From positions 2,689,501 to 2,753,500 of the forward strand of contig JAKJHU010000062.1 of the NCBI GenBank assembly GCA_022316685.1: a DNA stretch of 64,000 bases, given 5' to 3'. The DNA comes from Progne subis subis (Eukaryota; Chordata; Aves; Passeriformes; Hirundinidae). The translations under genes were made by a program, and so were the position numbers. The first letter of the stretch is position 1; every line of letters begins with the position of its first letter. This document shows, piece by piece, positions 25,211 to 37,800 of the stretch. The notes below the pieces were generated by a model. It was not told where the DNA came from and did not search any database. It saw nothing but the letters and a program-made list of their open reading frames with translations.

Positions 25211-26587
25211 CTTTTTTTCCTTAAATCAAATAAATAATTTCACCACAGCTAGACTTCACTGTATTTCTTTTTTTTTTTTTTTAACGAGGACCACATGTAA
25301 AAAGCAAAGAGAAACACTCGGCTGTGCTAGCTTGATTCTGCAGAGACAGACGCAGCAGCGGGGAAGGCACAAGGAAGATGAGTTGGCAAGCTTCACAGCC
25401 TGATTCCATCCCAAACAGCACGATAGAAGGTACAGATAGAACGGCCACGTTCTGAAAAATAACTTCTAGAGAGATTCAAAACTTTGACAATGATCCTTGG
25501 CAAGCCGGACCTGGTTGGATGCACAGGTTGAGTTCACAGTTCTACAGCTATTCATCTAGACATTAAACCTGGTTCATTTATCATGAGAATAGCCCCACAT
25601 CTCCTTAATACAACCAGTACCTTGCACTGTCTTTAAATATTATCAATGAACTTAGATTAATTTCTATCTCTGTTTTGCTTTAGTGATTGCACGCTGCTGA
25701 TGACTTCGCAAATTACGCGGCTATCTTAAAGAAAAAATGGAAAAACAGATAAAGACTGATCATGGAAACATACAAAACACAAAGTGTGAAGATAAAGTTT
25801 AAAATTATTGCCTAGAAAACAGCACAGAGATCCCAAGGTGCACATGTACCAGCCGGGAGGAAAGGCTGCAGAACAGCTGACTGCTCCAAGGGAACGAGAT
25901 TCCAGACCAGGAGATGTTCTGCAGATTCATATTTGACAATAACATACACAGAACCAGTTAGGGGGAAACTATGTGTGAGATGACTTTGCAGCTGAATGGG
26001 CTAAACTGTTTTAATGCCTTTCTGGGTCCTTGTTTCTGGCCACTGGGCCCCACAGATTTAGTCACGTGTGTAATGCAAGAAGGATCCAGTCCACAGACAG
26101 TAAACTAATCCTTACAGCAAAAAAAAAAAAAAAAATTAATTCAAAGAGTGCCAAATCTATGCAGATCTACAGCAAGAAATCATAATTATTCCAGTGCCAT
26201 TTTAAATTTCATTGCTTTATTGTATGAGGCAAGACATGGTGTTTTTCTTTTGAAGGCACTTTTTTCCCCCCCTTCATTTTAACAATCCTTTGGAAAATTC
26301 TTCTAATGCCAGACAGCTCCCATGATGTGGCTACAACAGTTTTAAATATTAAAAGTAATACCTACAGCAGATATGTAAGTTTGTTTTCTGGGATTTACTG
26401 GACAAGAGAGAACAAAATCCTTGTTCTCAGTCATTCCATTAACTACAGAAATTATTAGCCTATGTATATCCACAACCAAATAAAAAGAGGTAGGGACATT
26501 ATTCATGAAGGAATTACAAATCTCTACTGGATCTTATCATCCCCTAGATTTTCAGGATAGAGAACATTGAAGAATCCAGGCTAAGGG
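25211..26587. other. Non-coding tract right of the CpG-rich region
   Basis: I see no gene. Composition returns to AT-rich. T15 lies at 25268-25282 and A17 at 26119-26135. Confidence 0.65.

Positions 26588-26648
<61 letters not shown>
26588..26648. repeat. Pure poly(A) tract, 61 bp
   Basis: Sixty-one consecutive A bases on the + strand, by far the longest homopolymer in the window. It could be the tail of a recent retroposed copy, an expanded A-run, or a sequencing or assembly artefact. Upstream I see an aaataaaaag stretch near 26478 but no recognisable retroelement or pseudogene. The six bases ggtagg occur directly after the tract and also near 26490, too short to call a target-site duplication. 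Confidence 0.9.
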
Positions 26649-26650
<2 letters not shown>

Positions 26651-29600
26651 TAGGATGAAGGGGTGTGGACTCTCAGAACAGAAAACTGGAGGTTGGAAAT
26701 GCCCTCAGGTTCTCACTCCAGCATGGACATCAACCCCTGCAATCTCAGTGTCCACTGCAGCAGGGAGAGAGAAGGGATGCACTGCCTAAAGCTGAAAGCA
26801 ACTGGGGGTTCTTGGAGTATTTTAGCTTTTATTTCTTACCATTACTCTGACCCTTGCCAAGGCATCACAAACTCTGTGTTCCAAGTCACCTTTCCATCAA
26901 AACTCCACCAAAAAAAAAAATCAACAAAAACCAATTTTGCTTTGGGGAAGTTACATCATGAAAGGTAAAGTTTGCATCCTTCTTGCTCAGTTGAAATTTC
27001 ACTGAGAGGAACTTTTGAATTCCATGACTCGAAGCTTTGGAGCCAATAAACTCTCACAGATCCCACAGTTTTCCTGGAGATACTACTGGAAACCTGAGCT
27101 TTGAAGAATGCAGAGTTAAATTCAAGCAGGTGTCCCCCTTTGCATCCTATGACAGGAGCCACCTGTAAATGCCTGCTGTAAATATAGTTATAGCCTAAAT
27201 CCACAGTTAGAACAATTTAGGGAACTCCCATGGTAATCTTTGCCAGTCCAGCCACACCCTCCCCTTTGGTCCATCAATGAGAAACCTTTTCTGTCACAGC
27301 CCAGACCTAAAAATACTTCTGGGACTGGGATAACCCAAATCCTGGTTTATGGCTGCACATGTAAGATACAGGAAAAAGAAATAGTACGTGCAGAAATTAA
27401 AGCCCTAAATCAAGTACTATTTTAATATCGATGCCTTACAACAGTAAGGAAGGGCCCTGAAAGTGCTCATTGCTAAGCTCTAAAGTTTGATAACACAGGG
27501 CAAGGGTGGGACTGCTTGTGATAAGGGTCAAAGCACTTATACATTTTGGGTTGTTAGTGCATTCCTGGAGCCCTCAGCCTGCAGTCTCTCCCCTCAGAAG
27601 AATCATTTCAGAAGTACCTGGAAGTATCTGTTGAGACTGGGGTTCTCGCAGGTTTATCGATTTTTCCTGCAAAGTTTACAGTCTAAAGCTGAGGTAAACC
27701 TGTGCTCAGTGTAAACCATGCTCTGGTTGCTGTGCACAGAAACTCTGAACCATTTGCATTTTGGCACCACAAAGCCCTTGGGGCTCAGCAGGCAGTGCTG
27801 GCCACCTGGGTTAATTGCTGGTCCATCCTCAGATGGATGGACCTTCTTCCCAAAGCAGCTGTGATCCCTGCCTGGAAAAAACCTTTGGGCTATTTGTGGA
27901 AGAGCAATATTTTGCTTTTCAGAATGAAGTCATTTCTACCATTGAGCTTCCCAAATTTGTTTTTATTTGACATGGTGCAGGTGATCACTGTCCCACCGCT
28001 GTCACTGCAATTCAGCTGCCACTCCAGACACACACCCTGAACCATCCTACACCTGCACATTCCCACAATACAGCAAGATGCATGTAGAGCATCAAATGCA
28101 CCACGGGGAAGGCAGTTCTTCCCATCTGTACCAAACTGGTGCTTGCCTCTCACCCCCAAATTGTCATTTTTGTTGTCTTCACAGCTAACAGTAGGTCAAA
28201 CTGTCCCAATGCTCACAGCAAAAAGACAGGAATCCTTAGAAAGGAGCTTCTCTCCTGCATCTAGCACAGATGCTCTGTGTTTAGGCTAGGAGACCAAAGC
28301 TCTGCTCTGGAGAATCACAGCAGTGAGGGCTGCTCTGGGAGTACCCACAGCCCCATTCCCAGCTCAGAGACTGGCACAGAGAGGCAGGAACTGACCACAG
28401 CTCTCACCCCAGGCAGCAGAGCTCGTACCTGACAGCTCTGGGTTCCCTTCACACCCTGCAGTGCAACGTTTCACTGTGAAAACTCTGCCATCCTCTGTCT
28501 CTGAGCACAACAGGGATGGTAAGGAGTCTTTAACACTCCCAAGGACAAAACAGATCCCTGGAGGGGTCACACAGCTGGGGCAGAGCCTTGGTCCTACCCT
28601 GTGAACCCTCCAGGGAGCTAAGAGAGGGCTATGTCTTGAGAGGAGAGATAGCGTTCCCTTCCCCTGGCAACATTAAACAAACTTCTCTTGCTCCTCACTA
28701 CGTGTTGGAATATTCAGCCCCTGAAAAAAAAACCAACAACACAGCCACAACTGCATCATCCTTCCCTTTCAGCCCTTCCAGAAGGCAAGTGCTAAGTGGA
28801 ACTCCACCACCAAAGATGAGGGGGACTTTTTTGGGATGACACAAGATATCTGGGCTACCCAGATGTTGTAGGAGTGCCTTGTTGCCTGTGCCAGGGTAGG
28901 TGACACCTGTGTCACTTGCTTGGGTGGAAGGAAGGAGGACTCAACCTCCCCTAGCCCTCAGGGGACACGATTAGCTCAGGAACTGGGTTGGACAAGGAGC
29001 ACACCCAGAGAAGAGGCAGCACCAGGAGCAGCTGGTTCACCAGCTCACACTCGGGCTGTCCAGCAGGAAATGTGCCGTGCACCCCAGGCCAGCACAGAGA
29101 GCAGCCTTTGGGCTCTGCACATTCTCTCCAAGCCCCTCACAGCACAAAGAGAGAGCAGTGTGGCTTCTCCCCACCTTGGCAGACGATCTCTACGTGATGC
29201 TCTGGCTGTGCCATTCGCACAGCTCGTCTGACATCAGCCTCATCTCAGCCAGCCAGGCTCCAGCCCAGCTGCTGGGGCTCCCAGCTCTGACACCGAGGTG
29301 AGTGAGGGAGCTGAGATTTGTGAGCCAGCCACCCAGCTGGCAGCTCAGCCTGGGGGAACTGCTGCTGAGGGAGAAGCCCACACACCGTGAGCAGGTTGGC
29401 TCGTCCTCAGAATTCCCTCCTGGGCACAGACAAGCCGCTTCCACGTTAGACAGGCAGAGGTAACTTTTGAGGAAAATTCCACGCACGCTGCCTCAGGCAA
29501 TATCTTTTGGCCTGGAACAGCACAATGCATAGGATTTCAAAGCCACCAGCATGCTCAAAGAGGGTGTAAAAACTACCACAAAAGAGAGCAGGGAAATACG

Positions 29601-31920
29601 AGCATCTCTTCAAACACGGGGCTTTGTGCAGTACAGTGTCAGTCAGCTAAAAATAATAAAAAAAAAAATGGTGCTGCTTAGACACAGTAACAAGGACGAG
29701 AATGTAAGTACTTAGAAGGGTGCATTGCACTTCCTAACAAAAATTCCAGCCTCAGTCTGCCTAGAACTTGTTCATATCCCAGTGGAAAATCTACAGCCCT
29801 GAAGGAGCTGTTCCCATCATGGTTTTTTAGCACATCCTCACTCCAAGCACCCCAAACCCTCCAGGAATGGCAAGAACTGTGCTCTGTTTCATTCTGTTTG
29901 TACCTGCAAAGCAATACAATTCTTCAGAGTGCTAACTAAAGCAACCAGTGGAAAAACAGTGAGTCCTGTCTAAGGTGCAGGAATCAAAAGACATGTCATG
30001 TATTAGTCCACAAAAACCAAGCAAGGAATGCAGGGCAAAAGATGCTACCAAGCTTTCAGCTTTCCTAAAAGTATTGGGAAAGAAAGGCCCCCCAGGCTGC
30101 AGGGAAGAGATTTATTTAGCACCCTGACAGTAGGATTCAGTCACATGTTTCCATGAGCAGCACTTCCTCACCTTGGATTAAAATAATTACAAATTTGGCA
30201 TATAGTTAATGCCTCTTTGCCATTCATTTTGGTGTGGTATATTTACCCATGTCTGCTAGGTGAGGTGTTCTATTTCTCTGAGTTTAAACAACTAGGTATG
30301 TGCAAAGCACATTTATACACCATAAAAAAAAAAAAAATCATCCAGAAACCCACTGGAAAAAGATATTTTACCCACAACAAGAAAGAATTAATCATGCACA
30401 CAGTGACTTTACCCGACCAAAAGCAAAACAAACAATATAGTGGCCCAAATTCCAAAGAAAACAGAATACCTGCGCTTTTCCACTACAAAACTAAACCTAG
30501 CTATTAGTGCACAGTGCCCCCCAAAGAACAGAGACTTCACAGCACCTTCACTCGCCAGCAGAAAAGTAAAACGAGCTCTTCTGCATTGCTTCCAAAAGTG
30601 GGAATTTTACACCCTTTTTCTGCAGGTGAACACAGAGTAAGAGAGCTCTGCTCTCAGGGATCCCTTTTTTAAAGAACACACCCACTTCTCACACAGAGTA
30701 CAAACCATGAACAGCAGATGTGTATCTTTTTCCAAACACCTCCATTTTCCGCTGCCAGCCACGAAAAAAATCACACGTAACACAAGTAGCAGTGCTCAAA
30801 AATTTACATGCTGTCTTTATTGGCCTTACTTCGAGAAAAATCAGCGTGTCTGCCCCAAACAATTGCACAGTACACACTCCTCCTTGTAAATTTGGCTTTG
30901 ATTGGAGTATTGTTTTCCAGGCAGGAGAGATGGTGCCATCATCTGCTTTTGCAACCAGCTCCCAAATTACACAGCTGCTGGTACAGGCGTGTTCCTTGGC
31001 CTTAATTCTCCTCTCACTTAGACCAGGCTGCAAGCATCAGCCTAATCAAATCAACATTCTCTGACATCTCCCATTGTTACAGCAATGTGAGAACCAGGCC
31101 CCTTTGTGCTCTGATGCTGATGAACTGTTCAGCTTCAGCAGCTCGGCTCTGCCAGTGAGCAGAGGTTAGGGTGAGGTCCTTAACTTGGACTCAAATTTAA
31201 AAAAAAACAAACAAACAAAAAACCACAGCTTCGATGGGCAAAGCCCATTTAAGTCCCACACGTGCCCATGTTTGCAAACAACATTTGTGATCTTCATTTG
31301 GGTCTCCTGTGCAGCTCTGCCTGCTGTAACAGAATTCAACACTTGGCAACTGCTTCTCCCTGGCCACATCCCTGAGGATGGCAAGCTATGGAGAGAGAAA
31401 GGCTCCTCAAGGAACTGAAAGCTGTACTTGCTCAACAAAACAGAGGAAGCTGCTGGCAGGAATATTGATTCTGCCAGTATTTGCTTCAGAAAGTGAATTT
31501 ATTACTGTCCACATTTTACCACTGCCTAAGGGGAGCAGCATGAACACATTCACCACTTTACAGCCAGCTCATGCCATGTCTTATTGTCATATATTCTCTG
31601 TTGTCTATATTCTCTCACCAGTCTAGGTCACACTGAAGCTAAATTCCTTCTGTACAGTGTTGCATTTCCACACCTTACAGGTAAAACACAGGACAACAGG
31701 AAGCAAAGAGTACTGCTCCCTTTTTAAAGGCTGAAAACAAGGGACTGAGGAGATCCATGCAGATCCACAGAGTTCAGACATTCAGCTCACCCTGCATGTC
31801 AGTATGACACATCTCAGCAGAGACAGCACGAGGAAGAGAGGAAGAACAAGACAGTGAAAGTGTGTTTGCCCAGCTGAGAGCAAACTGCAGCTTTGTGCCA
31901 CTCTCTCAGTGTTACTTGCC
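26649..31920. other. Non-coding tract
   Basis: I see no supported gene. Frames reach 116 codons and look random. A moderately GC-rich patch lies at about 28300-29500, without CpG enrichment or splice signals that I trust. An AAAC-type simple repeat lies at 31198-31221. Confidence 0.6.
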
Positions 31921-31952
31921 TCCCCCCCCCGCCCCCTTTTTTTTTTTTTTTT
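31921..31952. repeat. C-run followed by T16
   Basis: C9, G, C5, then T16: a pure pyrimidine tract apart from one G. Such tracts are prone to slippage. Confidence 0.9.
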
Positions 31953-31969
31953 GCTAGAGTTGGGAATAA

Positions 31970-32345
31970 ATGTTTGTGATGGTATTTTGCGTTTGGACTT
32001 GGGTGTTTATTAATTCTTATCTATATTACAGTCTAATAAGCCATGAATGCTACAGCACTTTCAGTTCAAGTAAAAAATGGGCTCCTATCTCTGTAGAAGG
32101 TCTTTTAAGAGTGCATTGTCTAATTAAGAAATGACACCTAAATTGTTTTGACTTTTAACCCAATAACCAACTACCCATGGCCCACAATGCGGATTTTTCT
32201 ACCCAATTACAAAATCCCACCCAGACCCATGAAGAAGGTGGTGAAAAAGAAGGATTGGCCTATGCCCTAAATCCTCCATCTTACTTCACATATATATAAC
32301 TATATTCTAAAACCAGGACAGGAGCCTCCACGCTGTATTTTTTTA
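31970..32345 (+). mobile_element. Probable old ERV LTR fragment
   Basis: The stretch with atgacacctaaattgtttt, then aacccaataaccaactaccc, then gcctatgccctaaatcctcc (about 32130-32280) resembles, as I remember it, sequence common in passerine endogenous retrovirus LTRs or their flanks. I cannot define ends, TG/CA termini or a target-site duplication. The edges given are approximate and the family is not named. Confidence 0.4.
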
Positions 32346-34982
32346 CATCACATTTTGTTCTGTGCTGCTGCTATCCCCAGACCATCTCAGTTGTTCCTAT
32401 TGATGAAGTACAATGACAGAATTTCTCAGGGGGCAGCTGGGGGTGTGAGCTGCAGACAGCTCTGCTGTTTCTCTGTGTAAACCACATCCCTGGCATGGCA
32501 CATGATGGGGTGACACAAGTACACAGAAAACAGGAGTCACAGCTCATCTGTTTTCTCACAGTTCCAGCCTCCAGGTTCCTCTGCATTTCTAAATTACTCT
32601 GCTTGCAAGAGATTTAATCCCTGTGCTTTGCTGTGCAGCAGGTGTACCCATAGCTTATGGCAAATTTGAGGTTTATGTAGGACAGAGCTCTTGCACTTTA
32701 TATCAAGCCTGCTTTTGCCTGCCCCTTTGGTCAGACAGTGAAACTGAAAGTATTAGAATTAAATTCTCTTAGTAGGAATCACACTTACTTGAAGAAATAC
32801 TTTATGACCTTATCTGATCTTCTGAATGGCTCCAATCTCTATTTGTCCCTTCCTTTACCAAACCTTAACCCTTACCCCTGGAATTTACCTTCCTTTACCT
32901 TTATCTTAATCCCTGGAATTCAGTGTATCCTTCAGTGTATTGATATTTGCAGACAGAGTGCAAGAGTGCAAGTTCCCTATCTTTTTCCTGTTCTTTGAGA
33001 GAGGTGAATGTCACCAAAAAAAAAAAAAAAATCAAACTTTCTCTTGTCCCTCCAAGAATATTCCACAGCAACTGAGCACCAAGTGCCAGCTGTTTGAGGC
33101 ACACTCACATGAGTTAACAACATACAACACTAGGGAAATAATTCCATCCCATTCGCATTTAGTCCTTTGAATTTATATCTGAAATGCTTTTTTAAAGTGA
33201 TTTTAGAGCCCTTGCTCCAATCCTGTTCCTAGAGGAATGGAAAAGCAATGCCAGTGCTCCCAGGTGACTGTCTGGATTTCTTTTGCAAGTCAAGGGATCT
33301 GCTCAGATGCCACTCGCTCAGACAAGTCTGGAAAGGCTGCAGTGCTCCTGGATCATTCTCACTGGTAACAATGGATACAAAAAATGCTTCCAGATACATT
33401 GAATAATGCAAGGAATCACTGCTTATCTGCTTTAGCAATATCAGTGGGAACCCAGCAATGCAAGCAAAAGTAACACTTTCTTATAGAAAATGCAAGCAGG
33501 TCACAGTTTTCTACAGGTGCTCATTGGCATTGTGTTCCCAGTTTATGAGTTACCACAAAAAATTAACGTGGTTATGTCTGTCTCTGACATGGTCAGAATA
33601 TCCCTCACAAAACAGATAAGAGTCTCAGGACACAAAGACTCAGAAAAAACAGCAGTTTTTGAAAGGTTGCATTTTTCCCCATTAAACAGTGAAAAGACAT
33701 CTTTGAGAACGTTTGGTCGAGAATTCATTACATTTTCCTATAAAGAAAACAGCTTATTCTACCATGAAACACTCCAGATTATCAAACACTACCCTTTACT
33801 AAGGCAGCCCCACCACCACACTCATCTCACTTCCAACACTCAGACTCACAAGGCACCAGCAGCAACTCCCAGTGCTACAAATTTAGATCCTGACGACATA
33901 AACCAGTCACCAGTGGCTCACAGTTAACATCTTTGTTATTTTCAGCCACAGAGGCAATGTTCATAAATAATAATAATTAAAAAAAAAAAAAAAATCAGTA
34001 GACTTCTTAAAAAAGCACAAACATGGAAAGAATTATGCCTGCCTGGACAAAAAAAAAAAACCTCTTTTCACCACTGCTGAATGCTTCTGGGTAAAGGGAA
34101 GGGATGCCAGCATCTGCCACATATGATATTTTAACCATCAGGATAAACATACACATGCCTTGAGTCAGAGCTGCTTCTGAGTGTCAGAATGCCTGTTGAA
34201 TTCCTAGCTAATAGCCATTGTTTGGCTTCATTAGAAGAAATACCACCAATTTGACTTTTGCTACGGTTTAGCACACTATGACACCACATAGCAAAGCAAA
34301 TAAGAAAAAAAAGTCACGTTCGATAGGTTTTCTAAGAAGCTTTTAAAGAGGCTTTAATTTCAATTGATAATGGGTCAGAAGTACTTCTTCGTTTAGCTGC
34401 CAACTTCAAAACAAGTCTTAACTATTCCATTTTTTATTAAAAAAAGAAAAGAGCTGCTCAGCTCATTTAATTTCGCTTCTGAGCAGTTCAATACAATCAA
34501 ATGCTTCCTCAGAATCACTGAGATTTTTGATGCACACATGCATGCAAATCAAATATCAGAGAAGCAGCTTGCTAAAGTCCCAACTGGCAGCACTTCCCAT
34601 CTCTGGTGAGATCCTGGATAAATCCCCCATCCTTCAGGGAGACCCCAGCCCCGTGTCTGACAGACCCTGAGCCGCCCCATGGAACCCCTGAGCTGCTGGG
34701 GGACGCTGCAATGTGCAGATCCACGTTTCAGCCCATCACCATCCCACCTCCAGCGTGGGTCAGGAGCTCACAGAGCCACACTGAAGGCATCTGCTGGCTC
34801 CCCTCAGCCCACAGGAACAGGGATTGCTCCTCTCTGTGTGCTGCACTCAGCAGAGGAATCCCACCTGGCATCCACCACGAGGAGCTGGTGGGAAAGCCAA
34901 GCCACACAGGGAAATCCCTCCTCTCCATCCCCACCTGAGCCAGGGGCACACTGGATGCTAAATGGAATCTGCACAATGCCAT
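32346..34982. other. Non-coding tract
   Basis: I see no supported gene. A16 runs lie at 33016-33031 and 33979-33994. Degenerate short repeats of ccttcctttacc and cctggaatt occur at about 32850-32925. A 145-codon + strand frame at 33490-33927 is the longest here, but has no motif I recognise. Confidence 0.6.
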
Positions 34983-35126
34983 TGATGCCTTATTCGGTGT
35001 TTATCTGTAGTTAGATGTTTATGGTTAGGTGTTTATTATTGTCAGATACTTACCTGTTATTAGTAGATATTTAGAATAGAAACTGCACAAGGAAAAGGCT
35101 TTATCAAGCCTCTAAAGGGGGGGAAA
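34983..35126 (+). mobile_element. Remnant of ERV internal sequence ending in a polypurine tract
   Basis: This segment ends in aaagggggggaaa, which lies directly before the LTR at 35127 and looks like a retroviral polypurine tract, the site that primes plus-strand DNA just upstream of a 3' LTR. So the LTR at 35127-35555 is probably a 3' LTR, not a solo LTR. The segment begins at 34983 with TGATGCCTTA, the same ten bases that begin the LTR. The four bases before it (ccat) differ at one position from the four after the LTR (ctat). This fits a provirus that lost nearly everything between the first bases of its 5' LTR and the last 0.13 kb of its interior. No coding capacity remains. Confidence 0.5.
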
Positions 35127-35555
35127 TGATGCCTTAAGTTTTAGCTTTGATGTGTTTCAGGTTCTGTGCTGCCCAGGTGCAGCTCTGAGCTCACACTCAG
35201 GGTCACTCAGCTCTCTGCACACAGCAGGGACACAAAACACATCCTGTTCCTGCTGCACACCAAGGACAACTTTCAGCCCCAAAGCACAAACAAGGGTGGA
35301 TGGAGGGAGGAACAAGAAGGATGAGGCTTCACAACCCAAATTAAACCTCAATATGCAAATGGACCAAAACTTAGAAAAATGTAAGACTTCATGACTGTTT
35401 GTCTATTTTGTGACCATTTTGGGTCCACCTTGGGTTGCAGCCCTGGCCAGGCCCTGTCCTGCCCAAGCTGTACCCTAAAGCCCTTCCAAAAAATATCTAC
35501 TTTATTCTCCAGCTCTGCCCAGTCTCTGTTCCAGCTCAGCCTTCCCAAAGCATCA
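35127..35555 (+). mobile_element. ERV long terminal repeat, copy 1 (probable 3' LTR)
   Basis: A 429-bp element starting TGATGCC and ending AGCATCA, near-inverted termini with TG and CA ends as in retroviral LTRs. It matches 44454-44876 along its length; the block of about 165 bp around 35160-35325 differs at about three positions by eye. The 3' part (tttattctccagctctgccc) resembles an LTR polyadenylation region. An octamer-like atgcaaat lies near 35354. Relative to copy 2 it lacks about 20 bp near 35335 and has an extra 22 bp near 35515. No matching direct repeat flanks the LTR itself, as expected if the left flank is proviral interior. Confidence 0.85.
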
Positions 35556-37734
35556 CTATGAAGAGGCAAAATTCTACTCAGGCCATTCACTGGGGTGATC
35601 AGAGTCCCAAATGCCTGTCTCATGGGAAATTCCAACATTTCAGAACTCTCCTCGAGTTAATTATCTAATTGGAAGGGGGAGAAAAAGAAAAAAAAATCCA
35701 GCTAAGTTTCATGTATTCCTCCTCTTGACAATGTCAAGTGAAATCCCTTCTAATTCTTCACTGAACTTTACAGATTATCAGAAAGAGAAGTGAATGTTCC
35801 AATAATGTGCAACAACTGCTCTCAGAACCCCTTCAATAACATTTAACAAAAAAATTAACTCTTCTGAAATACAGTCCAGTGATATTCGGCACACCTATAA
35901 ATAAAGACTCCAACAGAACAAATTTCAGCTCCTGAAACTATATCATTCATTGTTTTCTATCATGGTCTCTTGGCAGCCATTAAGGATGTGTGAAGAAGCA
36001 CAGAGAAATATCCAGAAAAATATTCAGCTTTTTGACACAGTGACCAGTTTCCCTGTTGCTTTTTCATCTTATCTTCCAGATTAGTTGTGACTGATTAGGA
36101 AATTTCTACAGTACAAGTTCTGTCTTAGGAACTTCAACTTCATATGCTCAAAGGGATTAGTAAAAGGCATTTTGATTCATTTTCTCCAAGGGGGAAGGGT
36201 ATTTTCTATAAACGCTGTCCAAATTTAATCAGGAATAAAAATATATTGGTGGTTACATACTGCAAAAGTATGGGAAATTGGACCACTTATTGTTTCAGGC
36301 TCAGGCCACCCAAGATTTGAGAGGATTTGGCAGCTTTCAGAAAGTATCACATGAGAGACTGGTTTGACAAACAAAACAAAAACAACCCAGATGCCTGTGC
36401 TTCCCCTCAGCTATGCCATCAGAGAGGCTTTGACTCACACAGAGGCGCTTCCATTTTGAAAAGGTCAGATATTTTTTTAATTCTTTCATCAAAAGTCATG
36501 CTTTCTTTTCACTTCCTGTAAGCAAACTTATGTCAATGTTATGGAAATCCTCAAAACCCGCCCCAAAACACACCCAGCCTTACAACATCTCTCTCCAGAC
36601 CTTGCCTGTTTTTCTCTGAGATATAAATATCAGTTGAAGGACTGCACAAACACAAAAACTCCATGAGTCCAAGTATTGGATAGTTCACTCATCAAGCCAT
36701 CTCAATGGTTTTCCTGTATCCTTTGTTTTACTCTCCTGCTATGTGAAGATTTCTGTTAATATAGGGCTGCTCACTTTAACTATATTTACGTGCTCCCATG
36801 GATCACACCTGTTTAAAGCTGGGTGTCTTTTCCAACCACACTCAGATCACAAGCTCAGATCTTCAGGGTTCCCACCAACAACTCCCAATCTTTTTGAGCT
36901 TATCTGGCAATTAAGGATATTAAATTTGTATATAATAAAATCAGGAGTGCATGGGTAGAAAAAAGATATTTACAAAGCTTTAACCTTTACTAAGTCTGCA
37001 GGAGAGGTCTCCAGGACTGCAGATATTAAATGTCCTCGTGTCCATCACACTGCTGGCATGATGTGAGCAGCACAGGAATTCTCCCAGACCCCAGGATTTG
37101 TGGAAAGGTGCGCAGCAGTGCAGATAACCCAGGCACTAAGACTTTAGAGAACAACAGCACTTGTCAAAATCTTCTGCCCCGGAGATTCTGCTGGCCTGCA
37201 GATTAACTCAACATTAGCAAAACTCCAGGGAAGAGGAGCAGGCTAAGCATGATCAGCCCCCAGAAGAAGAAAATGAACCCAGGCTCACAAAGCAGTATTT
37301 GCTTTTTTCTACACTTGTGCATCCATCACGAGCTGTGCCCACGAGTGCAGCCTGCACGAGGTTTGAGAGCGCCTTTGCAATAAATCCGTGTTTCTTGCCT
37401 TCACCGTTAATCACACAGTCCCAACAGGACACAACAGCAGTCCAGACAAGAGGAGCAGAGATCCGGAAACCTGAGAGCACAAAGAAGAGAGATGAGTCTG
37501 TACAAAATGGGAGGAAGCTCCGTGTCAGAGGCAGGGGTGCCCCAAAGGGAGCTGGAGAGACACCCTGAGCCCCAGAAACTTGCTGGAAGGCTGCACGTGC
37601 CCCAAGGAAGCTGAACATCACCCAGAGAGGAGTAGTTTAAGGGTCAGAGGGCTACTGAAGCTCAGGGTGGCAGCTGGATGTGCAAGGCTGCAGGTCCATT
37701 ACTGAGGACTAATTAGCTACACTGGGTGGTGTTG
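35556..37734. other. Non-coding tract
   Basis: I see no gene or recognisable repeat. Frames are 122 codons or fewer and look random. Confidence 0.6.
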
Positions 37735-37800
37735 GCAGCATCTCTGATGGAAATAAGAGTGATTTTAGCAGCATCTCTGATGGAAATAAGACAGTGATTA
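37735..37800 (+). repeat. Tandem duplication, two units of 33 bp
   Basis: gcagcatctctgatggaaat plus its continuation occurs at 37735 and again at 37768, followed by related gtgatt sequence. The first 23 bp of each unit are identical. It looks like a recent replication-slippage duplication and may vary in copy number. Confidence 0.9.

Noticed and set aside
24758..25237. 159-codon + strand frame across the CpG-rich region
   Set aside because: It contains a lysine run made by the A22 tract, has no recognisable domain, and reflects the lack of stop codons in GC-rich DNA.
26480..26648. Processed pseudogene ending in A61
   Set aside because: No coding similarity or recognisable gene upstream, and the possible flanking repeat is only six bases.
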